The notes: generated by a model from the letters alone, not told the origin. Numbered from the stretch's first letter, positions 11,440 to 22,600 are shown. The stretch: DNA of 64,000 nt from Pseudomicrostroma phylloplanum (GCA_039545275.1 BCHS01000001.1:317579-381578), one strand, 5' to 3'. Numbers and translations are program-made.

Positions 11440-13011
11440 TCACAGGCCTCCGCAGATACCCCCCGGCCCAACACTAGCCAGCCCCAGCTCCTTCCTCAGC
11501 CCCACCCTATCCTTCTTGAGACTCTCCTCGTTCCTCTTCCACATCAAGCTGGTCACGGCGGCCGGATCCCCAGCGCCGGCCGAAGATCCGCTTGTGAGTG
11601 CACCTCCCTTTGCAGCGAAGAAGCTCGTGATCTGGGCAGGCTCGTCGACCCATTTGATCTTGTACCCTCTAGACTGCCCGATTGGGGGAGGCAGGGAGCC
11701 CGTCGATGTCAACCCAGGGGAGACTGTGTTGGAGACTTCTCCAGCGATTGCTGCAGCCCCACTGCCATTCACGGCCTTGGATGCCCTCGTCGCACCAGTA
11801 GCGCTGCCTGCTCCTTTGACCGTCCTCTTCTCCTCCAACAGCGTCTTGATCGTGGCCCAGCTGAACCTCACCACGCCTGGCCAGCCAAAGACGGGATCAA
11901 GGGTCCGCTGCAGGTAGGCGACTGTGCCTGGATCACCAGGATAGCCAGAGCCAAAGTCGTGCCAGAAGGCATGGGGTGTATCGCTGGTGATGATTGGCGC
12001 ATCGGGCTTCTTGCGCTTCTTCGAGCCCTTGGTGGGAGAAGCGGGAGCACTTTCCTCGATTGCCGCTGTAGCTGTGCTCCTCTCCGCACTTCCAGACGTG
12101 GACTGATCACCGACGTTCTCGGCATATCTCCAATCTTCCACCCATCTATCCCTCGTCACCTTTGCCGCGATACTAGGCGCTCCAACAATGGGATAGATGG
12201 CGTCTGCCTTGCTAGTCACGGTCCACTCGATGTGCTTGTACTTTGCCTGAGGGAAAAAGGACTTGAGCGTCTTGCAGTACGTCGCTGGATCGCCGACGGT
12301 GTCTACGAAGATCTCGGAGATGTCGACGCCCGAGGAGAGGATGGAGTGGATGAGATGCACGGTAGCTTCCGTGGACTGCTGGTTGAGGTTGAAGGGACGC
12401 TTGCGGAGCATGCCCGCCGAAATGTCCTGCGGTGACATTGTTTGCGTCGCCCAGCCTGATAGAGGAGACGCATGTGAACGAGTGAGCATCACACTGCCTT
12501 TGTAGTGGCTCCTTTGCTTCCCTACTCACCTAATTGATCGGGGTGGTTGATCAACGCTGCGAGCAGAGCGTCTCTTCTTTCGGCGGTGAGGGCCTTTGAA
12601 TCTGCGAAACCAACTCCTTTGAGCTCATCTGAGAATGAGGCTGGGCAGTATGCGACTCCGTACACGAGCGGACCTGTGGAGGAAGGTCGAGAGAGGGGTC
12701 AATATGCAATCCCGTACTGAGGCCGTACACAGCATCGACTTACCGAGTACTGGTCCCCTTCCAGCTTCATCTACGCCCAGGATACACGGCACGCCTCTTG
12801 CTTGCGATGGCACTGGCGACTGGTAGGTGTAGCTGTCTACCAGTGGTGAGCCGTGCACGGAGGGCACTGGAGGTGTGGAAGCGACGAGCGCGGCATCTGT
12901 CTGTGACTGGGAGTCAGGCTGAGATTGCGACTGCGACTGGCTCAGCGGTTGACTCTGTGATTGGCTCTGCGACGACGCCATTGACCTCGATCGAGATGAA
13001 GAGGGAGGCAT
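11440..13011 (-). CDS. RNH201: Ribonuclease H2 catalytic subunit A
   Basis: This is the catalytic subunit of RNase H2, which removes ribonucleotides and RNA/DNA hybrids from genomic DNA. Exons are 13011-12744, 12673-12530 and 12455-11440, giving about 475 residues; donors are GTAAGT and GTGAGT. The catalytic motif DEAGRG is at about 80-85 in LGVDEAGRGPVLGPLVYG. Further family segments are FADSKALTAERR, ISEIFVDTVGDP and GAPSIAAKVTRD. The protein is longer than the ~300-residue type because of an SQ-repeat N-terminus (residues 14-37) and an insert with a basic patch KGSKKRKK. An in-frame ATG at 13164 would add 51 residues; I prefer 13011 because the extension looks unlike coding sequence and would leave only 88 bp to the divergent resolvase gene. 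Confidence 0.94.
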
Positions 13012-13252
13012 GGTGAGTACTCTACGGACGAGTAGGGAGGAGAGTGAGTGCGGGGCGTGAGTGCACTTTGGGCGTGTGAGCTTCTCGGCATTGGAGTGAC
13101 ATTTTGGCGACGCGCCTCCCTTTCCGTCGAGGCGTGTGTGTGCGTCAAATGCTCCGCCCGACATGGTTGGCTGACCTTCCTCCTCGCCTCCTTCCCTCTT
13201 CCTTGTCGTTGTAACTCACAACTCCTCCTGCCGCCCTGCTTCTGACGGCGAC
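13012..13252. promoter_or_regulatory. Short divergent promoter of RNH201 and the GEN1/Yen1-like gene
   Basis: Only 241 bp separate the two start codons. At 13102-13116 the sequence TTTTGGCGACGCGCC resembles fused E2F-like (TTTGGCG) and MluI-box-like (GACGCG) elements used for G1/S expression in fungi. The match is by eye, and such GC-rich words are frequent in this DNA. Confidence 0.35.
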
Positions 13253-16018
13253 ATGGGCGTGCCAGGCCTCTGGTCTCACCTCTCCCCGGCAGGCACGTCC
13301 CACAATCTCGAGACGCTCGACCTGCGCGCCCTGGTGGATTCTCTCCCCCCCACCACCGATGGCGCACCACAGAGGCTGCCCATCATCGGCGTCGACCTCT
13401 CCGCCTGGCTCTTCCACGCCCGCCTCTCGGTGGAAGGGTCCAATCCCATCCTCCGCCTCATATTCTTTCGCTTGGCCCGCTTACTCTCACTGCCGATCAA
13501 TGCTGTATTCGTCTTCGATGGACCGCTCAGGCCAAGAGTCAAGAGGGGCAGGACAGTAGGAGCCAAGAAGCATCCGCTCACGGGACCTCTGATGGAGATG
13601 ATCGCCACCTTTGGTGCCATTGGGTGGGAGGCGCCGGGTGAGGCTGAAGCTGAGCTCGCCAGGATGAATCAAGAGGGACTGATAGATGCAGTGTTGAGCG
13701 ATGATGTCGATTCACTCGTCTTCGGGGCTCAAACGGTGATGAGGAACTGGTCACCTACGCTCAGTCAGGCTCGGCCTGCCACCGCTGAGGATGGAGGAGA
13801 CAATCTGGCGACCATCTATCGAGCCTCCAACATCCGTGAGCTGCCAGACCTAGTGCTAGATCAAGATGGGCTCATCCTCATCGCCCTGATGGCGGGAGGC
13901 GACTATGATGTCGGAGGACTCGGTGGGTGTGGTGTCAAAACCGCTCTTGGGCTCGCTCAAGCTGGTCACGGCCAGACCCTACTGAAAGGCTTTCGGAAAC
14001 ATTGCAAAATTGATGGCCATGATCCCGAGACGAAGCTACCCAGCGTGGCAAGCTCTTCGCTTTGGCCTCCCTTCCTCAAGCAGTGGCTATCGGAGGTCTG
14101 CGACGAGCTACAAACAAATAAGCAAGGCTTTCTCAACGGCCGTCATCCCAAGTTGGCTCAGAGCGATGCATTCAAATCGTTTCTGGGAACCCAGGACGCC
14201 CTCGAAGTCTTAGCGAGCTACGTCTCCCCAGTCACTACTTGGAGCTTAGCAGAGGAAGAGAGCGGATCGAGCTCGAGCGCAACCGGGTCATCTACTCGCC
14301 GTAAGCTCAAGTTCCGTGACCCTGATCTGCCCGCGATGGCCTCCTTTGCCCAGAGAACATTCGCTTGGGGGCCAAAAGCAACGGTGGGCAGGCTCCGAAA
14401 TGTGGCGTGGAAAGGCCTGCTGTTGCAAGAGCTTAGGCGAGGCAGAGTGATGCGGATGGAGTGTCAGAGTGATGTGGAAGATGAGCCGATGGCTAGCAAG
14501 AGCAAAGCTCTGCAACTCGAGATCCTGAAGATCCACGGCGAACGACGACATGCAGGTACCGGTCAGCTTCTGGAGTACCGCCTGGAGTGGAGTCCCAGAC
14601 CACTCGCAGAAGATGCTGAGAAGGGTATTGACCCTCTCCTCAACGTGGGACCGGGATACGATGAGGACTTTCCGGAAGATATGCCGCCCCCTTCGCAGAG
14701 CTCTTCGCGGCCCTCGACTGATGCAGAGGACACAGAGGAGGAACTACCACCTTGCTCTCCCTACGGCTTGACTCTCGCTACTCCTGGTGGATGCCCGCCT
14801 TCACCTAGCAAAAGAAAAGCAAAGCCACCGCCCGATCCATATTCGAATGTCCGGTCATGGATCTTGGCCGATCGGTTAGAGGCCAACGAGATCGGCAAGG
14901 CGCTGGTGGAAGACTATCGCCAGGCCTTGCAGTTCAGAGAGAAGTCGAAGGGAAGCAAGAAGACCACGACGACGAAGTCCAAGCCTGCTGCGAAGAAGAG
15001 GGCCGTTGGAGCGGGTCATACCATGATCGATTCGATCTTCACGAGCCGGAAGGGCTCGGCGCCTCCAGCGTCGCAGCAGCCTACAAAAGGCGGAGTCAGC
15101 TCGAGAGCTTTCGCGATTACACCGTTGCCGGCTATGCCATCGTCTGATTCTTACGAAGACGATGCGCTCGGTCACTTGCGCTCCAGCCTGGCCCCGGCCG
15201 CCGTTCCCGCAGGCAAACCCTCGGGTAATGTCTTCTCCAACCGCACTTTTGGTCGCACGCAGAGCGGACCTGCCTCGTTCAGCCAGGCCTCGGTGGTGGA
15301 TCGAGGAGCACCGACAGAAGACGTCAGTGACGACGACGATACCTTTGTGCTCCACGGCGAGGGCGATACGGCCGATGTCACACTGACCATCACGCACCAC
15401 TCGAGGAAAGCCCCAGCAAGCTCTACAGCGGTCTCAACTCAGAAGACATCTACTGCCAAGCGACCCGGAAGCCACAAGCCTTCCTCCGCCATCGCGAGCT
15501 CAGATACGGAGATTTGTCTGGGCACAGGCGCAGACGATGCAGATCCAGACGCCTCTCTTCCTGATGCAATGGAGTTCCTGCGCACCATCGGGCAGCGCTC
15601 CAAGGCTCTACCGATTGAAAGCAGCCCAAGTCCTCGACGGGGCAATGTCAAGCGGGCAAAGAGGGGTACAGGACTAAGGGAGGGCAGTCCGCCGCCCGCC
15701 GCTACTGTCGTTAGAACAGGCGCTGCTGCCTCTAGGCCAGCGAGATCGCTCTCCGTGCAGGAAGGTGGGCGTACCTCAGAGCAGCAGGTGACGTCTCGCG
15801 GGGACGCCCACAGCGACAGTGACGGTGACGACGGCTTTGTCCTGATGGATGCTCCGTCAGCTGCTGTTACCCTCCTTGGTGGCCGAGGTAAAGGCACACA
15901 GGGTACGCGCTTCTACAGCAAAGCGCTACAGGAGCAGAGCACGGGTGGGAGGACGAACAGACCAGCAGTGAGGGGCGGGAGGAAGAGCGATGCGATCGTG
16001 TTGAGCGATAGCGATTAA
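13253..16018 (+). CDS. YEN1: Holliday-junction resolvase of the Rad2/XPG family (GEN1/Yen1-like)
   Basis: This is a single-exon gene of 921 residues. The N-terminus MGVPGLWSHLSPAG is the GEN1/Yen1 form of the XPG N-domain. Catalytic acidic residues are visible in IGVDLSAWLF, FVFDGPLRP, EAPGEAEAELARM, LSDDVDSLVFG and MAGGDYDVGGLGGCG, so the nuclease core (about 1-300) is intact. A chromodomain-like continuation is plausible around 330-450. The rest is disordered, Ser/Pro/Lys-rich and contains basic KKRAVGAG-type patches, as in yeast Yen1, where this tail carries regulatory phosphorylation sites. The last residues DAIVLSDSD look like a SUMO-interaction motif. By family, the enzyme cuts four-way junctions late in the cell cycle. 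FEN1 and EXO1 are less likely given the N-terminal signature and the tail. Confidence 0.9.
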   Translation: MGVPGLWSHLSPAGTSHNLETLDLRALVDSLPPTTDGAPQRLPIIGVDLSAWLFHARLSVEGSNPILRLIFFRLARLLSLPINAVFVFDGPLRPRVKRGRTVGAKKHPLTGPLMEMIATFGAIGWEAPGEAEAELARMNQEGLIDAVLSDDVDSLVFGAQTVMRNWSPTLSQARPATAEDGGDNLATIYRASNIRELPDLVLDQDGLILIALMAGGDYDVGGLGGCGVKTALGLAQAGHGQTLLKGFRKHCKIDGHDPETKLPSVASSSLWPPFLKQWLSEVCDELQTNKQGFLNGRHPKLAQSDAFKSFLGTQDALEVLASYVSPVTTWSLAEEESGSSSSATGSSTRRKLKFRDPDLPAMASFAQRTFAWGPKATVGRLRNVAWKGLLLQELRRGRVMRMECQSDVEDEPMASKSKALQLEILKIHGERRHAGTGQLLEYRLEWSPRPLAEDAEKGIDPLLNVGPGYDEDFPEDMPPPSQSSSRPSTDAEDTEEELPPCSPYGLTLATPGGCPPSPSKRKAKPPPDPYSNVRSWILADRLEANEIGKALVEDYRQALQFREKSKGSKKTTTTKSKPAAKKRAVGAGHTMIDSIFTSRKGSAPPASQQPTKGGVSSRAFAITPLPAMPSSDSYEDDALGHLRSSLAPAAVPAGKPSGNVFSNRTFGRTQSGPASFSQASVVDRGAPTEDVSDDDDTFVLHGEGDTADVTLTITHHSRKAPASSTAVSTQKTSTAKRPGSHKPSSAIASSDTEICLGTGADDADPDASLPDAMEFLRTIGQRSKALPIESSPSPRRGNVKRAKRGTGLREGSPPPAATVVRTGAAASRPARSLSVQEGGRTSEQQVTSRGDAHSDSDGDDGFVLMDAPSAAVTLLGGRGKGTQGTRFYSKALQEQSTGGRTNRPAVRGGRKSDAIVLSDSD

Positions 16019-16295
16019 AGGGGGGAGCCAGATGTGCACGTTGGCGGGGAAGAGATGGCATTTGACAACCAAAGGAGGGGAGGAGGAGGGGGAGAAGCAG
16101 CGGCGGTCCGCCTTGTAAGATAGCCACGCACTCGTCTCGCGAATGGCACACACATACCCAGATCGGCTACTTTTACTTGTAATTGATCGCAGCCCAAGGT
16201 CTATCTCATCTCATCGATGTTTCATCAGGATTGCGCGTCTGTCTATGATACTTTTGCGAAAGCGACTAAGCTGAGCACTAGAGTCACAGGAGACT

Positions 16296-17650
16296 TCAAG
16301 CTCCCTCCTTCTCAGCCTCCGACAGCTTCTGCCTGAAGAGCTTCTCCGCCCGAGCCCAGACGGCTCCCCTGTCCTCCTTTGGCTGTCCGTCCGCCTGCAC
16401 ATCTCCCTCTCCCAGGCTCTTGAGGCCAGTAGCGTAGGGGAGCTGCAGAAGGGATGGCATCAGGTCGGACGAGAAGGCCTCTGATGCCTCGCGGGGCAGA
16501 AGTGTGGGGAGGTGGTCGATGGAGATGACCGTCATGGGTGGTGCTCCCTTGGCCAGACCATCCACATCGACGGTAGGCTCGTCAAAGGTCGTGTTGATGT
16601 CGTAGATCGGCAGGGGGTTGTTGGGGTTCGTCGTGTCACACGAGACGTCCACCACACAGCCCAGGCGGCGATCCTGACCAGCCTGAGAGATGGACTCTCG
16701 GTTGAGGAAAGGTGGAATCTTCTTGTTCAGGTAGATGCAGTTGACGAACAGGTCCACGTCGAGCAGCTCCTGGTAAGGACCAGACTTGGCAGACGTCTCT
16801 TGGATGTCCCACCTGACAATGTCTCCGGAGGAGAGACCGGCCTTCTCGAGGCAGTCTACGGCTCCACGTCCACAGCGGCCGAGAGCGCCCACGACGAGGG
16901 CCTTGACCTTTCCATCCTTACTGGCAGCCTTCAACTTGTCCACCTGTGCGCGAACAACCTTCATCAAAGCCTCCTCGTTGGGGTATCGCTTCTGGGCGCC
17001 CAGGCGGCGCGACTCGTTCTGCTCGGCGAGGGCTAGGAGACCCAGAGCTGCACCAGCGAATCCGGCGTGCCATCCGAAAGCGGCAACTCGACGGCCATTG
17101 GCGTCCTCGAGGAACTCGAGGTCGTAGAGCTTTCCACCTCCCTGCTTGAAACGGGACAGGACATCGACCCAGCCGCCTTGTTGCTTGTAGCAGTGGGCGA
17201 ACTGGATGTGGGTGTGCGGGAGGGGAGGGCCGGGAGCGGGAAGCTCCTTGAGACCGATGATGGGGATGTTGGTGGGCAGAGACTCCCATGTGTTGTGATC
17301 AGCAAGCTTGCAGCCGACACTGAGCGTTGCAAGAGGATGGAAATCAGAGTGGGTATGGCCGGGGTAGGACGAGGTGGAGTGATGATCTGTGTGAGCCATG
17401 CCACCCTCTCACGTCGCACTTGAAAGCTCTTTGGGCATGTCTTGTTACCACTCCCACTTGCACTCATCTCTGCTACTCACCGCTCGTACTCCTCATCATC
17501 GAAGATCCTCTGGGGATCCCGCTCTACTGTCACATCGAAGCCAGCATCAAGGAGCTGCTTGGCTGTAGTCGGGGTGAGGGCAGCGCGGTGCTCCGCCTTC
17601 TTCATCTCACATCGCAAATAGAGCGGCTGGCGGGTGGAAGTGGACGTCAT
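16296..17650 (-). CDS. LYS1: Saccharopine dehydrogenase (NAD+, L-lysine-forming)
   Basis: This enzyme performs the last step of the fungal alpha-aminoadipate pathway, cleaving saccharopine to lysine and 2-oxoglutarate. Exon 1 is 17650-17481 and exon 2 is 17319-16296, giving about 397 residues, normal for Lys1. The 161-nt intron starts GTGAGT. Family segments are LYLRCEMKKAEHRAALTP at the N-terminus, IIGLKELP, HTHIQFAHCYKQQGGW, AFGWHAGFAGAALGL, the nucleotide-binding VVGALGRCGRGAVDC, and VDVSCDTTNPNNPLP. The start is the first ATG of the frame. Residues after about 370 (AEKLFRQKLSEAEKEGA) form a charged helical tail. It converges with the resolvase gene, with 277 bp between. Confidence 0.97.
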
Positions 17651-17977
17651 GGTGGTGTGGCTCAAGGGATTGGAAGGGTAAGATCTATGGAAGATGTTCT
17701 GAGCTACGATGGTTCCTGGCTACAGGCTCCGGGACAGAATCTCAGGAGTCACTGGAGGTTCACTTCTTCTCCACCGCGCGGGACCGACGGAAGTGGCTCC
17801 GCGGGACGGCGAACAGCCGAAACACGACTCGGTACGCAGGCAGACGCCTTGGGCAATACAGACAGCATCAGATGTCACCAGCAGGAGACAGGATGGATAT
17901 TGAGAGCACATGGAGCACCGAACACATGCCGCTGAAGCACTTGCAGTACACAGCGTAAGCCCTTTTAGACTTCCAGA
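17651..17977. other. Short intergenic spacer between LYS1 and the GT90 gene
   Basis: This 327-bp stretch serves as the LYS1 promoter and the 3' flank of the glycosyltransferase gene, both on the minus strand. I see no gene or RNA in it. Confidence 0.55.
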
Positions 17978-19798
17978 TCAATGGAAGCCACTATCTTGTT
18001 TTAGACGGTGTGAACCCAACAGCCACGTCTCAAAAGTGGTCTCATCCCCTGACAGATCCACTTCGTACCGCTGCGTGGAAGCAAAGCCCTTGATCAACTT
18101 GCGCCAATAGCAAGTCGCTGATGCAGGAGAGATGTATCTGTGAATGACGGGGAAGAGTGGCGAATGGGTGATGTATTGTTAGTTGCGATGAGCTCAGAGC
18201 TCGTGTCACTCCTTAGGAGATGCTTACCTTTCCCGGAAGAAGTCCCACTGGTTGTCCGCAATCAATTTCGCTCTCGCATCATCCGCCAGCAGCTTTTCCA
18301 TCGCCTTTGGCAGATGTGCCCAGGTGTTGTCATTGAATTGACTCCCGCCGTCTCCATGAACCGGGACCGAAGGGTCTTCCGGTCTCGGCGGGTCCACGTA
18401 GACGATGTTCTGGTCTGGCGAATTCCAATCAGCGTTGTAGAGGTGAGTCCAGTGTTGGATCCATCTCGGCGGATGCGTGACGATGACGACGCGGCAATTT
18501 TGTAGATAGCGCAGGCGTCCCGAATAGGTATTACCTTCTGGGAAGCCGTGGAATTTCCAGCGACAGTGGTCCTCCATCGAGACTGCGTTGGTTGCACCGT
18601 CTGCAGAAGCGAGGGAAGGAAAGATCAGCATCAGATCGATCCTTATCAAGCAGCCCCAGCTGGGTCGACTCACCTCCCCAGACGACCTCTTGTACATCGT
18701 TCCAGCTGTGACCGTCTGCCATCTGCTTCATAGACTCTCTATCAGCAGTCCCCACTCTCATCGAACCACGCCAGAACAGCTTGGGTACCTTCCCCGCCCA
18801 TCCGACCTCTTTCTCCACCTTAGCAGATCTTCTGCGATAGTCCTTGTACGACCCCACATGCTGACGGCGGAAAGACGGATACAGTTCAGTACGTCTACAT
18901 GGCGTCGCTTGGTATGCACCTCGCTACTTACCTCGGGCCAAGCGAACCACCCATAATCTGGCATCAACCAAACGTCCCGCTGATCCGGGCCCCGGTCCAA
19001 TCCAAATTTGCCCCTCGACCCCCAATCCATCATGTTGATGCAAAATTCAATGTTCGGCAGCTTCTCTCTTGATGTGGTCACGGAAAGGTGAAGCAGGTTC
19101 AAGGCGGATTGCGAGCGGGTAAAGTCTGACTGACGGTAGTGCTTCAGGTACACTTCATTCTCGTACACGATGACCCGCGCATTTGACCAGATGCCGTCAT
19201 CGCAAGTGAAGTCCAGATACTCCTTGTCGAAGCTGTACGCAGATGGTGAAGGAATGGGTCAGGCTGTCACGTCTCCTAAACCTCTCTCGTAGCCTATGAC
19301 CCACCAAAGAACTCACACTTCGACAGTCGAGTAGTGCTGAACACTGCGGTCAATCTCCTTGTACAGCCCTGGGAAGAAGGCATCACACTCGTCCTCAGTC
19401 AGAGAATAGTCGTCTCTGTTGAAAGGCGAGTCGTATGTGAGATTCTCCCGGCCACTGCCTTTGACCCAGCCATTGGCGTCGAAGCGCTGGGCGTTCCATT
19501 GGCCGCCTGAGGGGCTTTGGCTATGGCCTTTGCCTTTGCCTAGGAAGCCTGGCTTTAGCCGCGAAGCATAAGTCCCGCTAGCGTCTGTAGGCTCGGTGAA
19601 TATTGACAAGCCAAAGACGAAGATCAAAAAGAAGACTATGGCGATGAATATCACCCTTGTTCGTTCTAGACGAGCAATGATGCGACCCAAGGAAGACCTG
19701 ATCAGGACTTTGGCATTGCGGGAGGAGTCGCTACCGTCCGCATTAGACGCAATACCACCTTCTGCTGTCGGTACTCGTCGATATGTACTCGGGAGCAT
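17978..19798 (-). CDS. Glycosyltransferase family 90 (CAP10-like) type II membrane protein
   Basis: Five exons join in frame: 19798-19317, 19232-18932, 18860-18674, 18600-18228 and 18137-17978, giving about 500 residues. Residues 49-67 (VIFIAIVFFLIFVFGLSIF) form a single signal anchor after a short basic cytosolic tail, typical of Golgi glycosyltransferases. The lumenal part has CAP10/GT90 features: DYGWFAWPE, PKLFWRGSMRVG, a WKFHGFPEGNTYSGRLRYL segment, a PPRWIQHWTHLYNADWNSP block and a C-terminal helix with CYWRKLIKG. In Cryptococcus, GT90 members include the beta-1,2-xylosyltransferase Cxt1 and Cap10, which act on cell-surface glycans; donor and acceptor here cannot be read from sequence. 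It is divergent from RAD21 with 745 bp between. Confidence 0.88.
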
Positions 19799-20543
19799 CA
19801 CAGAGAGCAGAGCGGCAGAGCGTAGAGCCCGCCAAGTGCAGCTGCGCTCTAAATGAGGAGGTGGATCAGGGTCGAACGAGGGTGATGTGGCGCAGGAGAC
19901 AGCAGTATGAAGTAGATCGCAGGGTCCAAATTTTGTGGCAGAGAAGACTTGCGGACGATGTGGGTATGATATGAAGGACAAAAGACGGTCGCAAGGAAGA
20001 GGCCCAAGAGAAGGTGAAGGCGGCCGTGCGGATGGACGACGGCGGGCCGAGGCAAGCGCTGCAGCGGAGAGTCGCGGTCGAGCCCAGCACCCCGGATCGG
20101 ACTTGGCAAACTTACTCGGTTGGGCTTCCGTTCCGACAGGTGAGTGGAAGCAGAAGGCAGACGAGTGGCCACCCTTTGCCAGGCGACGCGTCTCGTGGGT
20201 CCTTTCCGTTCAGGGCAAAGGAGCGTGGCCTGCCCGAAGCGTGAAGTTCCTCCGCTCCCCCACTTAATACCACCCTTGACTCCTTACCTACCTCGCGACC
20301 GACCACTCTCTCTTCATCGCTCACATATCGTATCATCAGCTTTGGCTATCATTATCGTATTTGCCTCCTTCAAGACCTCGAGAGAGTAGCCATCCTCCTT
20401 CCTTGCCATCGGTGCTCCGGACACACGAGCAGCGCGACGCGAAGGGGTCGAATTAGCAAACGCCAGACTACCGAGTCGTCGCCACAGAGCTACCTCATAC
20501 TCTGCTCGAGGCTCGTGACCTCTCACATAGCTAGTGGCCCAAG
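19799..20543. promoter_or_regulatory. Divergent promoter between the GT90 gene and RAD21
   Basis: No coding frame here is convincing. A perfect MluI box ACGCGT lies at 20186-20191 and a related GACGCGAA at about 20427-20434, upstream of RAD21. In yeasts such boxes drive G1/S transcription of cohesin genes. One six-base match in 745 bp of GC-rich DNA is weak evidence. Confidence 0.35.
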
Positions 20544-22600
20544 ATGTTCTACTCGGATGTCATTCTTTCGAAGCGCGGACCTCTGGGTAAAGTCTGGTTG
20601 GCAGCTCACTTCGAGCGCAAGCTGAACAAGACGGCATTTTTGCAGACGAACATCGAGAATAGTGTCTGTGAGTTTCACGACGGTACCGCGCGCGGGTTGA
20701 GGTCGTCACAAGGAAAGCAAGCTGACATTATCACACTCTTCCTCCCGTAGCTGCCATTGTCGAACAACGAGCTGCCCCGCTAGCTCTCCGACTGAGTGGT
20801 CAGCTCCTCCTCGGTGTCGTCCGTATCTATTCGCGAAAGGCAAAGTATCTCCTCGACGACTGCACAGATGCGCTCCTCAAAATCAAAATGGCCTTCAGAG
20901 CTGGTGCGGTGGACATGACTAGTGACCAGCTTGCCATCTCCTCCAACACCATCACGATCCCGAACGCACAAACCGACATCAACATCATGCTACCTGATGT
21001 CGGTCTTGAGAACTGGGATGCTGATTTGCACGTTCGAGCAGCGAGCACGCCCAGTAGACAGCGCAGAAGTACGAGCGGTACACCCGGCGGCGGTCGCGGG
21101 CACCTGGCGAGGCAGTCGGACATTACACTCCCTCAGGCACAGTATGATATCGATGATGATGCCGCAAGTCTGGATCTGCTCTCGAGCGGAATGGGCATCG
21201 CTTCAGGGGAGTTCGACCCCGATGGAGGATTGGACCTAGGTCTCGATCTCTTCGGAGAGGGAGATGCTACTGCCGCCTCCCGTCAGCGCCGGGACTCAGC
21301 GGGCCGTCTGGTCAATGCCGATGGAGATCCTATCGATCGTGATGATCTTTCGAGTCTGGGTGCAGGCCGAGACGCTGCTGGCAGTGACGCTGGACGGCCA
21401 AGCGTGGGCGACATTCTCGGTGCCACCGACGTGACACGAGATGAGAGCGGCTTCGACTTTGGAGCAGATGATGGCGGTCTCGACCTCACTGCAGCAGGTT
21501 TTGACGTGTCGGCCAGCGACATTGCAGCGGAACAGAGCCTCTCCTTGGACGATATGACCCCGAGAACGAAGCAACAAGTAACGGAAGCCGCTGAGAAGAG
21601 AGCAGCAGATGCTGCAGCCAAGGCAGCAAAGGATCGAAAGCAGCTCGAGGACCGCGTCACAGAACTCGACGGCGCTGGCATCAATGCTCTCGGCAAGCGA
21701 AACGTCGACGACATCCTGACGGAGGAACAATATCTTCCTCGCTCTCGAGCTTATGCAGCCCTTCTCAGCATCCACAACGATCCGGCAGCCCACTTTGGCT
21801 CTCTCAGCAAAGGCAGCATGAGCAACCTCTTCGCTGGCTCTGACCTTGACCTTGCACCGGAACTCAACAATCTCTTCGTAATTGATCTCGATGCACACCG
21901 TGCGGCAAAGCGTGCCCGTTCCACACCGGAAGATGACCTGAGTGTGGAAGTCGGAAGAAGAGCCGCTCCGGAGGAGGAGGATCAGGTGGACTTTGGCTTT
22001 GGGGACGAGACACTGGGCCTTGGAGGAGGAGAAGGGCTTGACATGCCCACCCTCGACGACACAATGCCAGCTCTAGACATCACAGCGGACGAGTCCGGTC
22101 TTCGCAAGTCTCAACGTATCCAGGCTCGCGCTGACGAGGATGAGGCCGTGGGAGGAGATTCTACCCTGTCGCAGACCGGGATCCTGGCCCCCCTCAGCAG
22201 GCTCGGTACACCTGAGATGCCAGAAGATGTCAACCTCGAGACGGAGAGCTTCACACCCACTTCCAGCCGTTTGCTGGCTGCTTTCGATGCTCGTCCTTCA
22301 GATGTAGAGACGGCAGCTTTGGCAGCAGCTGAGGATGCCAATGCTACCCAGGCTGCCTCTGCTCAGGGCTGGTCAAAGAACACTGTGCGAGCGCAGAGGG
22401 TGATCAGGTCGCAGCTCAACAGGGACGATGAGGACTCGGAGCTTCGTCTGGACCAGGTCGGGGCAAATGCATCGAGAAGAGCAGCTGCTGGATTCTTTTT
22501 TGAGCTATTGGTGCTCGGCACGAAGGACCAAGTCGAACTGAAGCAGGATGAGCCTTACGGAGACATTGTCATCAAGGGCAAGGCGGGACTATGGGCATGA
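20544..22600 (+). CDS. RAD21: Cohesin kleisin subunit Rad21/Scc1
   Basis: Rad21 bridges the Smc1-Smc3 heads and is cut by separase at anaphase. Exon 1 is 20544-20667 and exon 2 is 20751-22600 (GTGAGT...TAG intron), giving about 657 residues. The N-terminal domain is diagnostic: MFYSDVILSKRGPLGKVWLA, then LRLSGQLLLGVVRIYSRKAKYLLDDC. The C-terminal winged helix is also present: ASRRAAAGFFFELLVLGTKD, ending with GDIVIKGKAGLWA. The middle is acidic and disordered. SVEVGRR at residues 439-445 matches the separase consensus. The N-terminus and the RAA.FFF motif fit mitotic Rad21 better than meiotic Rec8, though without alignment Rec8 is not strictly excluded. The start is the first ATG, directly at the conserved MFYS. 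Confidence 0.95.

Noticed and set aside
11362..12435. 357-codon plus-strand open frame
   Set aside because: It is antisense to exon 3 of RNH201, whose catalytic segments are conserved.
13012..13164. Upstream in-frame ATG for RNH201 at 13164
   Set aside because: It would add 51 residues of non-family sequence and leave 88 bp for a divergent promoter; kept only as an alternative start.
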